Assembly: GCA_964404595.1 (NCBI GenBank)
Contig: CAYOKQ010000070.1
Span: 1 to 6,883, forward strand
DNA from: CAYJXA01 sp964404595
Lineage (GTDB): Archaea > Nanobdellota > Nanobdellia > Woesearchaeales > GW2011-AR9
DNA: 6,883 nt
Reading direction: 5' to 3'
The notes beneath the pieces are model-generated. The model saw only the letters and a program-made list of their open reading frames with translations, searched no databases and was not told where the DNA came from. Positions 1 to 4,810 of this stretch are shown one piece after another. The translations under genes and the position numbers were made by a program. The first letter of the stretch is position 1, and every line of letters starts with the position of its first letter.

Positions 1-228
1 ATCGTTGAGGGACTATTCTCTGGCCTCGAAAAAATATATGATCTTGGGCAAGAACGAAAATTGTCAAGATACAGCGGCCGTCTTTACCAAGCAGATGTAG
101 GAGTGCGTACATTGCGTCCAGATTTAAATGGCCAAGTTGATCCTCGTCTTTATGAAGTCATGTTAGGGGAGCAACGAAGAGGACGTGATCCTCTTGAATT
201 AATAAGGACTTATAAGAAAGTTGCCTAA
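1..228 (+). CDS. C-terminal part of an unrecognised protein (5' end outside window)
   Basis: The frame is open from base 1 to a TAA stop and gives 75 residues, beginning IVEGLFSGLEKIYDLGQ and ending in RTYKKVA. No start with a ribosome binding site is visible, so the gene almost certainly begins upstream of the window. The segment is hydrophilic, rich in Arg, Leu, Gly and Asp, and has no membrane segment or cysteine. It contains a charged stretch, GEQRRGRDPLELI, near the C-terminus. I do not recognise the family and assign no function. It is convergent with zwf, with only about 30 bases between the two stops, and a T-rich tract follows directly. Coding status is supported by the uninterrupted frame and the terminator-like sequence after the stop. 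The missing N-terminal part would be needed for identification. Confidence 0.6.
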   Translation: MVEGLFSGLEKIYDLGQERKLSRYSGRLYQADVGVRTLRPDLNGQVDPRLYEVMLGEQRRGRDPLELIRTYKKVA

Positions 229-230
229 AA

Positions 231-247
231 TATTTTTACTTTTTTTA
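231..247 (+). terminator. T-rich archaeal-type terminator after the first gene
   Basis: Right after the TAA stop the plus strand runs TATTTTTACTTTTTTTA, with no preceding GC-rich hairpin. Oligo-T on the non-template strand is enough to terminate archaeal RNA polymerase, so this is a plausible intrinsic terminator for the plus-strand gene. It lies in the short gap between two convergent genes. The minus strand here is A-rich, so it would not serve zwf in the same way. Confidence 0.5.
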
Positions 248-257
248 TGAAAGAGAT

Positions 258-1643
258 TCAGCCACGCCATTTTACTCTATTTCTTCTACTCCATTCCTCC
301 AATTCTTTTGGCCCCTTACTTCCCTGCCCGTAAGAATACAAAGGCCATTTTTTCTTCTTAATTTCGTCGATGACCTCCCAAGATGCTTCAATCTCGTCAT
401 TTCTTACAAATACTGATTGATCACCTTTAATCACCTGCTCTAACAGATTTTCATATGCTTCTGGTGTTTTGACCCCATACAAGCAGCTGTGGCAGAATTC
501 CATCTTTACCGGCAGCACTTGATATGTCTCCCCAGGAACTTTTGCATTGAGCTCAAAAATAATCCCTTCATTGGGCTGCACCCGAATAGTTAAATAATTT
601 GAATCGGTAGGGCAGTTTCGAGTCAGCAGACATTCCACCATCTTGAATTTCAGATGAATACTCGTTTCACGCTTGTCCAGAAATTTACCGGTTTTGAGAA
701 AAAAAGGCACTCCTTTCCATCGGGAATTGTCTATTTCTAATTTTAATGCAGCAAAGGTTTCAGTACTAGAATTTCGAGCAACACCTTCTTCCTGCTTAAA
801 GCCCTCATACTGCCCCAACAATACCTCTTTAACTTTGATTTTCTGTAATATTTTTACCTTTTCATTACGAATATAGTCCCCCGTTATCTTCGCCGGCGAT
901 TCCATCCCAACCAGTGCCATCATCTGCAGCATATGGCTTTGTACCACGTCTTTTAATGCACCATACTTATCGTAAAATTCTCCCCGGCCTTCTAACCCTA
1001 ATTTCTCGCTGAGAATGATCTGCACCGATTCCAGATGCTCTTTATTCCACAAAGGCTCGAGAATTCTATTGGTAAAGCGAACTAAGGCAATATTTCCCAC
1101 CAATTCTTTCCCTAAATAATGATCCATCCTATAAATCTGATTTTCATCAAAGACTTTTGCAATGCTTTGGTTAATCTTTCTTGCTGATTGCAGATCCTTG
1201 CCAAATGGTTTTTCATAGATTAACCTGCTCCAATTTTTTTTATCTTGCCGGGCTATATTACCCAAAGCTAAATTTCGAGTAATTTGATCAAAATGTTCAG
1301 GAAGAGTTGCTGCATAAAATATGCGATTTCCAGAAAGTTGATTTTTTTGTTCAATAGCGTCAAGAGTGATGCCCAATTTTTGATAGTCTTCCAAAACATC
1401 AAAGTTTAATTGATGATAGGCAGTGTTTTGTTCTATTTTTTTCCAGATATCCGGATTAAGATCAGCGATAAATTCTTTGGAAGGAGTTAATAATTGTTTC
1501 GTGCTCAAAGATCGCCGTGCCACCCCCACTATAGCAAATTTTTCTACTTTGTTTTCTTTTACTAATTTATAAATTGCAGGAAAAAGGTAGCGTTTGGTTA
1601 AATCTCCGGTTGCGCCCAGAATGACAAAAAGGACCTTCTCCAT
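258..1643 (-). CDS. zwf: Glucose-6-phosphate 1-dehydrogenase (bacterial-type)
   Basis: Oxidises glucose 6-phosphate to 6-phosphoglucono-delta-lactone with NADP+ (or NAD+) in the cytoplasm, the entry step of the oxidative pentose phosphate or Entner-Doudoroff routes. The 461-residue product has the family landmarks in order: the dinucleotide loop GATGDLTKR (residues 10-18), IFYAATLP (108-115), the substrate-binding EKPFGKD (144-150), the active-site signature RMDHYLGKE (172-180), and LEGRGEFYDKYGALKD leading into DVVQSHMLQ with the probable catalytic His237. The C-terminal half has LKTGK (316-320, usually RTGK), IRVQPNEGI (353-361) and FVRNDEIEASW (412-422). It is slightly shorter than the usual 480-510 residues but looks complete. 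No Shine-Dalgarno precedes the ATG. A TATA-like element about 25 bases upstream suggests a leaderless mRNA. This type is common in bacteria and patchy in archaea, so acquisition by transfer is likely (inference). Confidence 0.96.
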   Translation of the reverse strand: MEKVLFVILGATGDLTKRYLFPAIYKLVKENKVEKFAIVGVARRSLSTKQLLTPSKEFIADLNPDIWKKIEQNTAYHQLNFDVLEDYQKLGITLDAIEQKNQLSGNRIFYAATLPEHFDQITRNLALGNIARQDKKNWSRLIYEKPFGKDLQSARKINQSIAKVFDENQIYRMDHYLGKELVGNIALVRFTNRILEPLWNKEHLESVQIILSEKLGLEGRGEFYDKYGALKDVVQSHMLQMMALVGMESPAKITGDYIRNEKVKILQKIKVKEVLLGQYEGFKQEEGVARNSSTETFAALKLEIDNSRWKGVPFFLKTGKFLDKRETSIHLKFKMVECLLTRNCPTDSNYLTIRVQPNEGIIFELNAKVPGETYQVLPVKMEFCHSCLYGVKTPEAYENLLEQVIKGDQSVFVRNDEIEASWEVIDEIKKKKWPLYSYGQGSKGPKELEEWSRRNRVKWRG

Positions 1644-1663
1644 GGCATTATAAAGTTTATCCC

Positions 1664-1673
1664 TATATATAAA
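1664..1673 (-). promoter_or_regulatory. TATA-like element of zwf, implying a leaderless transcript
   Basis: Read on the minus strand this is TTTATATATA, preceded by the A-rich, BRE-like CTAAAAAGTAG. Its centre is about 25 bases before the A of the zwf ATG. Archaeal transcription usually starts 22-27 bases downstream of the TATA centre, so transcription would begin at or within a few bases of the ATG. That fits the absence of a ribosome binding site. The core is nearly self-complementary (TATATATA) and could also be read toward the plus strand. Confidence 0.6.
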
Positions 1674-1684
1674 GACTACTTTTT

Positions 1685-1700
1685 AGGAGGTTATATTTAA
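1685..1700 (+). promoter_or_regulatory. Candidate plus-strand TATA or ribosome-binding element in the zwf divergent spacer
   Basis: AGGAGG is followed directly by TTATATTTAA. Two readings are possible. In the first, TTATATTTAA is a TATA box with transcription starting near 1722, about 57 bases before the small gene at 1779. In the second, AGGAGG is a Shine-Dalgarno for an ATG at 1700, which opens a 55-codon frame to a TGA at 1865-1867 that overlaps the 1779 gene in another frame. The first is favoured because the 1700 frame runs out-of-phase through the EET-repeat coding region and gives low-complexity Arg/Asn/Gly sequence. The rest of 1644-1778 shows nothing else. Confidence 0.35.
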
Positions 1701-1778
1701 TGAGGAATAGAAATAAAGACTTAAAGAACACAATCTTATTATTTACTCATTGCATACCTAAAGCTAGGGAGGATAACC

Positions 1779-1892
1779 ATGGCACGAAAAAGATCAGAAA
1801 AAAGAAAGGAAGAGGAAGAAACCAAAGAGGAAACCAGAGAAGAAACCGATATGGAAGAGACGGATGAGTATCAGCCGACAAATTTACCTTAG
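1779..1892 (+). CDS. Small highly charged protein with EET repeats
   Basis: A 37-residue frame with a clear ribosome binding site, GGGAGG, six bases before the ATG. The N-terminus is basic (MARKRSEKRK). The rest is acidic and carries four spaced EET triplets (residues 13-15, 17-19, 21-23 and 26-28), ending YQPTNLP. It is predicted to be disordered or an extended charged helix, with no cysteines or membrane segment. It ends in TAG. After one further codon (ACA) the next gene starts with ATG in the same frame, so the two could be one gene interrupted by an amber codon. A TAG in place of CAG would give a 91-residue protein with a charged tail and a basic C-terminal domain. I do not recognise it as a family. 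The good ribosome binding site is the main evidence that it is translated. Confidence 0.5.
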   Translation: MARKRSEKRKEEEETKEETREETDMEETDEYQPTNLP

Positions 1893-1895
1893 ACA

Positions 1896-2054
1896 ATGCC
1901 ACTACGGGGAGTGAAAAGCAGAAAACGGCAAAGGCAGTATGAGAAGATCAAGAGATCTGTTCTCAAATACGGACGATCACCTAAAGTAGCTAAAAGAATA
2001 GCGGCAGCGATGACGAACAAGACCAGGCGGGAGAAAGGAGAAGCAAGAAAGTAG
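1896..2054 (+). CDS. Small basic protein of the 'RQYExIKxS...NKxRxxxGE' family (plasmid-stabilization / Rho-N-like annotation)
   Basis: A 52-residue, strongly basic protein. It matches a signature I know from short proteins widespread in bacteria and some archaea: RQYEKIKRS (residues 13-21), then GRSPKVAKRIAAA (26-38), then NKTRREKGEA (41-50). Such proteins are commonly annotated as plasmid stabilization protein or as Rho termination factor N-terminal-like. Their true function is not established, and neither role can be inferred here. The composition (18 Lys/Arg) suggests nucleic acid binding. There is no own ribosome binding site. The ATG lies three bases after the stop of the preceding small gene and in the same frame, so expression would depend on translational coupling or on readthrough of the amber stop. 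It converges on the SIS gene with a 14-base gap. The family match makes a real coding sequence likely. Confidence 0.7.
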   Translation: MPLRGVKSRKRQRQYEKIKRSVLKYGRSPKVAKRIAAAMTNKTRREKGEARK

Positions 2055-2068
2055 TGCTACATTCAAAG

Positions 2069-2947
2069 TTATGGAACTATTGCTTCTATTTTTTCTCCAA
2101 ACACTCTTGACGTTTCCTTCACATACCTTCCAATATTTTTCTTAAAGTACGGTGGATGCTGGCTTTGAATTTGGCCGATAACATAATATCCCACAGCCAC
2201 CACCATCCCATAATCTTTATTTTTTGACAGAGATACATTCCATCGATGTTTCCCAAACAGAGTATTTTTCCACCCAAAACTGATAAATAATTCTGTATCT
2301 GAAGGGACGATCGTTTTAGCGTGTTTAGCTTGTTCAATGGTAAACACTCTTCCAGAAATTTTTGCTCCAAATAATTCATCAAATTTGGTTAAGAACATTT
2401 CTCGCATCAACTCGAATTCAGGCGGCACTATGATAAAAAAAGAATCAAAGCGTTTCAAGTTGTGGGGAATTTTTATCTTTTTAATTTCTTGGAGGATCTT
2501 GTGAGGGTTTTCTTTTGTTTTCGAGAGAATCATTCCCAAATATGTAGAGGTATTGTAGGTATATGGCTCAGGCTGCTTTGGGAATATCACCATCTCCTCA
2601 ACATACTCTCGTGCCAACGCGTTCTTATTGTTGGTGAGAAGAATTACTTTCTTTTTTCTTTTGTTTAATTCCTTAGCAACTATGGGGGCATGCTTTCCAC
2701 CGGAGGCAGAAATAAGAATGCACCCATCGATGCTTTTAATCGTACTTAATTTTTGCAGATAGGTGCTTTCATCAGCAAAGACAGCCTCAACATCCTGAAA
2801 TAAAATTTTGCCGGTGATAGCCGCATTACCGCTGCCAAGGACGAGGGGGCGCTTAAAGAGAGGGAGTTTGAGTGCCGGCAGTCTTTGTTCTTGAAAGAGC
2901 TTGAGAGCGTTAAGGACGCATTGGTCAAGGTTAATGAGTCTTATCAT
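2069..2947 (-). CDS. SIS-domain protein, possible sugar-phosphate isomerase
   Basis: The 292-residue protein has a SIS (sugar isomerase) fold. It has a glycine-rich first loop, LVLGSGNAAITG (residues 35-46), and the phosphosugar-binding segment ILISASGGKHAPIVAKEL (77-94) with the Ser-rich loop typical of SIS domains. The following strand is VILLTNNKNA (101-110), and PEPYTYNTSTYLG (126-138) supplies the expected Glu region. A second, SIS-like half follows: FFIIVPPEFELMREM (170-184) and KFDELFGAKISGRVFTIEQAKHA (188-210). The length and two-lobed layout resemble archaeal phosphoglucose/phosphomannose isomerases, but the active-site match is not strong enough to name a substrate. A Shine-Dalgarno GGTGA lies six bases before the ATG, inside the end of the upstream gene, which overlaps by 17 bases. 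Co-transcription with that gene is therefore very likely. Nearby glk, zwf and tal make a role in hexose-phosphate metabolism plausible. Confidence 0.8.
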   Translation of the reverse strand: MIRLINLDQCVLNALKLFQEQRLPALKLPLFKRPLVLGSGNAAITGKILFQDVEAVFADESTYLQKLSTIKSIDGCILISASGGKHAPIVAKELNKRKKKVILLTNNKNALAREYVEEMVIFPKQPEPYTYNTSTYLGMILSKTKENPHKILQEIKKIKIPHNLKRFDSFFIIVPPEFELMREMFLTKFDELFGAKISGRVFTIEQAKHAKTIVPSDTELFISFGWKNTLFGKHRWNVSLSKNKDYGMVVAVGYYVIGQIQSQHPPYFKKNIGRYVKETSRVFGEKIEAIVP

Positions 2948-3164
2948 CTTTTTTCACCATCTTTTTGATCCGCGGGGAATGCACTATTTTTTCCATCGCT
3001 AACAAGAACTGCTCGCCGATTTCGAGAGGGATAGTGATCGAATGCTCATGCATCCATTCATTCCCTGCTTTTTTCTTCTTCTGGATCAATAGATACTGCC
3101 CAAATTCATTTTCTAACACGTCGAACCAAATAGTGCGGTTATTTTTGTTTAGTATACATGACAT
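2931..3164 (-). CDS. Small protein with possible PUR-alpha/PC4-like nucleic-acid-binding fold
   Basis: A 77-residue protein. Predicted strands are RTIWFDVLEN (10-19), GQYLLIQKKKK (22-32) and EHSITIPLE (40-48), followed by a helix IGEQFLLAMEKIV (49-61) and a lysine-rich tail. This strand-strand-strand-helix order and the pattern FDV..N..GQYL.I resemble single PUR-alpha/DUF3276- or PC4-type repeats, which bind single-stranded nucleic acid and often dimerise. The resemblance is by eye only. The gene overlaps the start of the SIS gene by 17 bases and supplies its ribosome binding site, so the two form an operon. Its first codons lie inside one of two palindromic elements, with the second copy upstream over its likely TATA box. 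The operon is therefore probably under tight transcriptional control, possibly by its own product (inference). The chosen ATG has no strong ribosome binding site. Confidence 0.65.
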   Translation of the reverse strand: MSCILNKNNRTIWFDVLENEFGQYLLIQKKKKAGNEWMHEHSITIPLEIGEQFLLAMEKIVHSPRIKKMVKKDDKTH

Positions 3165-3172
3165 GTATATAA
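3149..3172. promoter_or_regulatory. Palindromic operator-like element, copy 1
   Basis: Contains the perfect inverted repeat TATACATG-A-CATGTATA (3153-3169), flanked by TTAG and TAA. The 24-bp element is identical to copy 2 except at the two central bases. It covers the ATG and first codons of the minus-strand PUR-like gene. Placement over a start codon fits a repressor site blocking transcription elongation or initiation. It could also pair as RNA and mask the start. Confidence 0.65.
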
Positions 3173-3190
3173 ATATTGTGGTGATCTGTA

Positions 3191-3214
3191 TTAGTATACA
3201 TGCTATGTATATAA
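3191..3214. promoter_or_regulatory. Palindromic operator-like element, copy 2, overlapping the minus-strand TATA box
   Basis: Second copy of the 24-bp element, with core TATACAT-GCT-ATGTATA (3195-3211). Its core centre lies exactly 42 bp from that of copy 1, that is, four turns of B-DNA, so two bound dimers would sit on the same face of the helix. On the minus strand its left arm reads TTATATA, about 44-50 bases before the start of the PUR-like gene and suitable as its TATA box. A bound regulator would then compete with TBP. Confidence 0.65.
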
Positions 3215-3235
3215 TTTTAAATTAGGATAATGGAG

Positions 3236-3255
3236 ATTAGGAATCCGTTCCGAAT
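3236..3255. repeat. Imperfect inverted repeat in the divergent spacer
   Basis: ATTAGGAATCCGTTCCGAAT pairs ATT-GGAA with TTCC-AAT around TCCG, with one mismatch in eight positions. It is followed by a T-rich stretch (about 3256-3282). It lies between the two palindromes and the plus-strand promoter, about 60 bases upstream of that TATA box, and may be a second regulator site or a weak barrier to transcription. Apart from this and the promoter signals, the spacer from 3215 to 3397 shows no gene I can support. Confidence 0.3.
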
Positions 3256-3310
3256 ATTTTGTTTTCCTTTTTTATTTTGCTTAAAAACCACTATACAGTA
3301 ATAAAATTGA

Positions 3311-3325
3311 CGAAAAGTTTAAATA
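3311..3325 (+). promoter_or_regulatory. Archaeal BRE/TATA promoter of the five-gene operon
   Basis: CGAAAAG (BRE-like) is followed directly by TTTAAATA (TATA), a classic archaeal core promoter. Transcription would start near 3345-3350, about 50 bases before the first ATG at 3398. The predicted leader contains GGAG seven bases before that ATG. This is the best promoter in the window and the main reason to regard the host as an archaeon. Confidence 0.75.
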
Positions 3326-3397
3326 GGGGCGGGCACTTTTGAGTATCATAAATCATAAAAAAGGTAAAAGCTTACACCGTAAAAGTGGAGATAAAAA

Positions 3398-3652
3398 ATG
3401 GATAAATCACTTGATAACAGATTGTCTATGCATGAGAAGTATGGATTTAACTTGAGGAAGTACACCCCGGGAGATTTTTTCAAAAATGCCAAGAGATATG
3501 GTGTATCGGCAGCTTTACAAGACGATTGGAAAGTGACTCAAATACGAATGGGTTCGCTAGTAGATCAGATCTCTGTGTATCTTGCGATTGAAGGAGAAAA
3601 GATATTATATAAGAATGTCAGGGATAGTTACAGACAGTCAAAAGATATGTGA
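3398..3652 (+). CDS. Unrecognised small protein, first gene of the five-gene operon
   Basis: An 84-residue protein beginning MDKSLDNRLSMHEKYGFN and ending RQSKDM. It is soluble and of mixed charge, with aromatic residues clustered in EKYGFNLRKYTPGDFFKNAKRYG (residues 13-35) and a hydrophobic segment SLVDQISVYLAI (53-64). There are no cysteines, signal peptide or membrane span. I do not recognise the family. The ATG is preceded by GGAG at a seven-base spacing and by a good archaeal promoter, so this is the first gene of the transcript. Its TGA is ten bases before the next start, and the GTGAT at the stop can serve as that gene's ribosome binding site. The promoter and ribosome binding site support real coding. 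A role cannot be inferred from sequence alone. Confidence 0.65.
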   Translation: MDKSLDNRLSMHEKYGFNLRKYTPGDFFKNAKRYGVSAALQDDWKVTQIRMGSLVDQISVYLAIEGEKILYKNVRDSYRQSKDM

Positions 3653-3662
3653 TAATTCAAAA

Positions 3663-3911
3663 ATGACTCAAAACCAATATTTCCGGACACTTTGGGATAT
3701 TGCACGTAAAGATGGCATTGACGAAGCAGTGCAAACTGATGTACTCATTTCTTTAGTCCGAAATTCGCGAGAATATAAAGGATCATTGCAACAAGGTATA
3801 CAAAAATTACTCCAAGGTTCTCAGGATCCATCAATCAATTTATTATATCATAATGCGACCAGATTAGCCGAATGCCTAAGTAGTAAAGTTATTAAGGGGA
3901 TTCAAAAATGA
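3663..3911 (+). CDS. Unrecognised small helical protein, second gene of the operon
   Basis: The chosen start gives 82 residues beginning MTQNQYFRTLWDIARKDG. The same frame is open to an earlier ATG at 3582, which would overlap the first gene by 71 bases. I prefer 3663 because it follows the preceding stop by ten bases and has GTGAT at a good distance. The protein is predicted to be almost wholly alpha-helical, with amphipathic stretches DEAVQTDVLISLVRNS and GSLQQGIQKLLQG and a C-terminal helix RLAECLSSKVIKGIQK. It has one cysteine and no known motif. Its stop overlaps the next start in the four-base ATGA pattern typical of translational coupling. An all-helical small protein in such an operon could be an adaptor or regulatory partner, but that is only a guess. 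Confidence 0.62.
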   Translation: MTQNQYFRTLWDIARKDGIDEAVQTDVLISLVRNSREYKGSLQQGIQKLLQGSQDPSINLLYHNATRLAECLSSKVIKGIQK

Positions 3912-4183
3912 AACCAATCTACAAAGCCGCAGCTGCTTTGCTAATGTTAAATGAATTGGAAAATTCTCGTTACCAATCAACACTTCGAGAAATGGCCAAA
4001 AAGCAGGTACGTAACTACCAAGATAGCGACACTACCTACCGTGCTGGTGTTGATTTTCTGACCAATGAACCAAAATTCCGGCTGCGCAGCGGGGAAAGAT
4101 CAGATAAAAGATCATTAGAGATAATTACAGCTTTGATTCCTCATCTTGAAGAAGGCCTTCAATACTTTATGAAAGGTACCTAA
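3908..4183 (+). CDS. Unrecognised small protein, third gene of the operon
   Basis: A 91-residue protein. A helix with an Ala/Leu-rich stretch comes first (KAAAALLMLNELE, residues 6-18), too short and too charged at its edges to be a confident membrane anchor. A polar middle follows (MAKKQVRNYQDSDTTYRAG), then a basic strand-like part (KFRLRSGERSDKRS, 56-69) and an amphipathic C-terminal helix (LEIITALIPHLEEGLQYF). The start overlaps the previous stop by four bases (ATGA), and AAGGGGA lies about seven bases upstream as a ribosome binding site. The TAA stop is followed by one codon (AAA) and then the ATG of the next gene in the same frame. I do not recognise the family. Tight coupling to its neighbours suggests that the products are needed together. 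Confidence 0.62.
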   Translation: MKPIYKAAAALLMLNELENSRYQSTLREMAKKQVRNYQDSDTTYRAGVDFLTNEPKFRLRSGERSDKRSLEIITALIPHLEEGLQYFMKGT

Positions 4184-4186
4184 AAA

Positions 4187-4468
4187 ATGCAACGACAAAC
4201 AAAATTTAGCCGTGCCAGACTTGGTCAGATGGAATTGTTTTTATTAAGCGTTCCTGCTCAACGTTCTGGAGAACGAAGACAAGAAGTTCTTTATCGTTTT
4301 GTACCAGGAGAATATAAGATGAACCAACTACCAGGACGTGAATTAACTGGATATAGATTTGAAAAAATAGCTAGTGCTACTGAGGAACCTTCTTTAATTC
4401 CAAGACCAATAAGACCTGGTGAATTGATAGGACAGTATTATAGAAACCTCGTTGTGTGTAATAATTGA
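4187..4468 (+). CDS. Unrecognised small arginine-rich protein, fourth gene of the operon
   Basis: A 93-residue basic protein (15 Arg) that reads as beta-rich: MELFLLSVPAQ (residues 15-25), EVLYRFVPGEYK (33-44), then GYRFEKIASA and a proline-containing stretch SLIPRPIRPGELIGQYYRNLVV (69-90). It starts three bases after the previous stop in the same frame, with AAAGGT about ten bases upstream as a weak ribosome binding site. It ends abruptly at VVCNN-TGA. The frame change and the decayed-looking sequence between this stop and the next ATG raise the possibility that this gene and the following one were once a single longer gene (see findings). I do not recognise the family. The RSGER motif at residues 26-30 also occurs in the third gene, probably by chance. 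Confidence 0.58.
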   Translation: MQRQTKFSRARLGQMELFLLSVPAQRSGERRQEVLYRFVPGEYKMNQLPGRELTGYRFEKIASATEEPSLIPRPIRPGELIGQYYRNLVVCNN

Positions 4469-4517
4469 TGGTGATTACAGTACAGACATATTATTAATGT
4501 TGATACTAAAGAGTTAG

Positions 4518-4745
4518 ATGGATTATTCCTGTGTAGCTGTTGATGGTACAAGAGTTGGTGATAGAATAGTCATCCCGGAATTTGTAACCTTCAAACGATT
4601 TTCAGAAAGAGCAGATAGCAAACTGGAGACAGGAGAGCCAGAACAAACAATGAGGATACGATTTAGAGATTATGAACAGTTAAGAGATTCTTACCGTGCA
4701 TCAGGAACCCATAATTCCCATAAAATTAACCGCCTTTATAAATAA
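4518..4745 (+). CDS. Unrecognised small protein, fifth gene of the operon (possibly a broken C-terminal part)
   Basis: A 75-residue frame beginning MDYSCVAVDGTRVGDRIVIP and ending HKINRLYK. The N-terminal part is beta-like. The C-terminal part is charged (RFRDYEQLRDSYRASG). Unlike the other four genes it follows a 49-base gap. Its ATG is directly preceded by an in-frame TAG and has no convincing ribosome binding site. An 18-base segment encoding CVAVDG (4530-4547) resembles 4455-4472, which in the same frame would encode CVIIDG. These points suggest either an internal duplication with frameshift damage or a weakly translated gene. The frame ends just before a hairpin convergent with tal. No family is recognised, and confidence that this ATG is the true start is low. 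Confidence 0.45.
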   Translation: MDYSCVAVDGTRVGDRIVIPEFVTFKRFSERADSKLETGEPEQTMRIRFRDYEQLRDSYRASGTHNSHKINRLYK

Positions 4746-4755
4746 AATCAATTTC

Positions 4756-4793
4756 CCGGTAGGTACTAAAATCCACCGGCCCAAAATGTTTTT
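4756..4793. terminator. Hairpin between convergent transcripts, candidate terminator
   Basis: CCGGT (4756-4760) pairs with ACCGG (4775-4779), extended by GG/CC across a one-base bulge, with loop TACTAAAAT. A T-run (4789-4793) follows on the plus strand, about nine bases beyond the stem. On the minus strand the T-rich TTTTATTTA follows the stem in the opposite direction. The site lies between the stop of the five-gene operon and that of tal and could end both transcripts. The distance from stem to T-run is longer than in a classic Rho-independent terminator. Confidence 0.4.
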
Positions 4794-4810
4794 AATGAAA
4801 GCTAGAAATT

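Noticed and set aside
673..876. Plus-strand open frame opposite zwf, and similar ones opposite tal and glk (4915-5306, 6109-6661)
   Set aside because: They are antisense to well-conserved genes, have no family resemblance and no promoter or ribosome binding site, so they are shadows.
1700..1867. A 55-codon plus-strand frame with AGGAGG nine bases upstream
   Set aside because: It overlaps the better-supported 1779 gene out of phase, and its second half is the shifted reading of the EET repeat (Arg/Asn/Gly-rich low complexity). Kept only as an alternative reading of the AGGAGG site.
2119..2382. Minus-strand frames overlapping the SIS gene out of phase, and one inside glk (5805-6122)
   Set aside because: The conserved SIS and Glk motifs are in the other frame, and these products look random.
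3230..3301. A 23-codon hydrophobic plus-strand frame resembling a leader peptide
   Set aside because: It is a T-rich stretch (Phe, Leu, Cys) with a weak upstream AGGAT and lies upstream of the operon's TATA box, so it would not be on that transcript. Chance is more likely.
3334..3387. Inverted repeat CACTTTT / AAAAGTG flanking the leader of the five-gene operon, and small GTAA/TTAC hairpins inside it
   Set aside because: The left arm falls before the expected transcription start, so it would not be in the RNA. The inner stems are only four base pairs.
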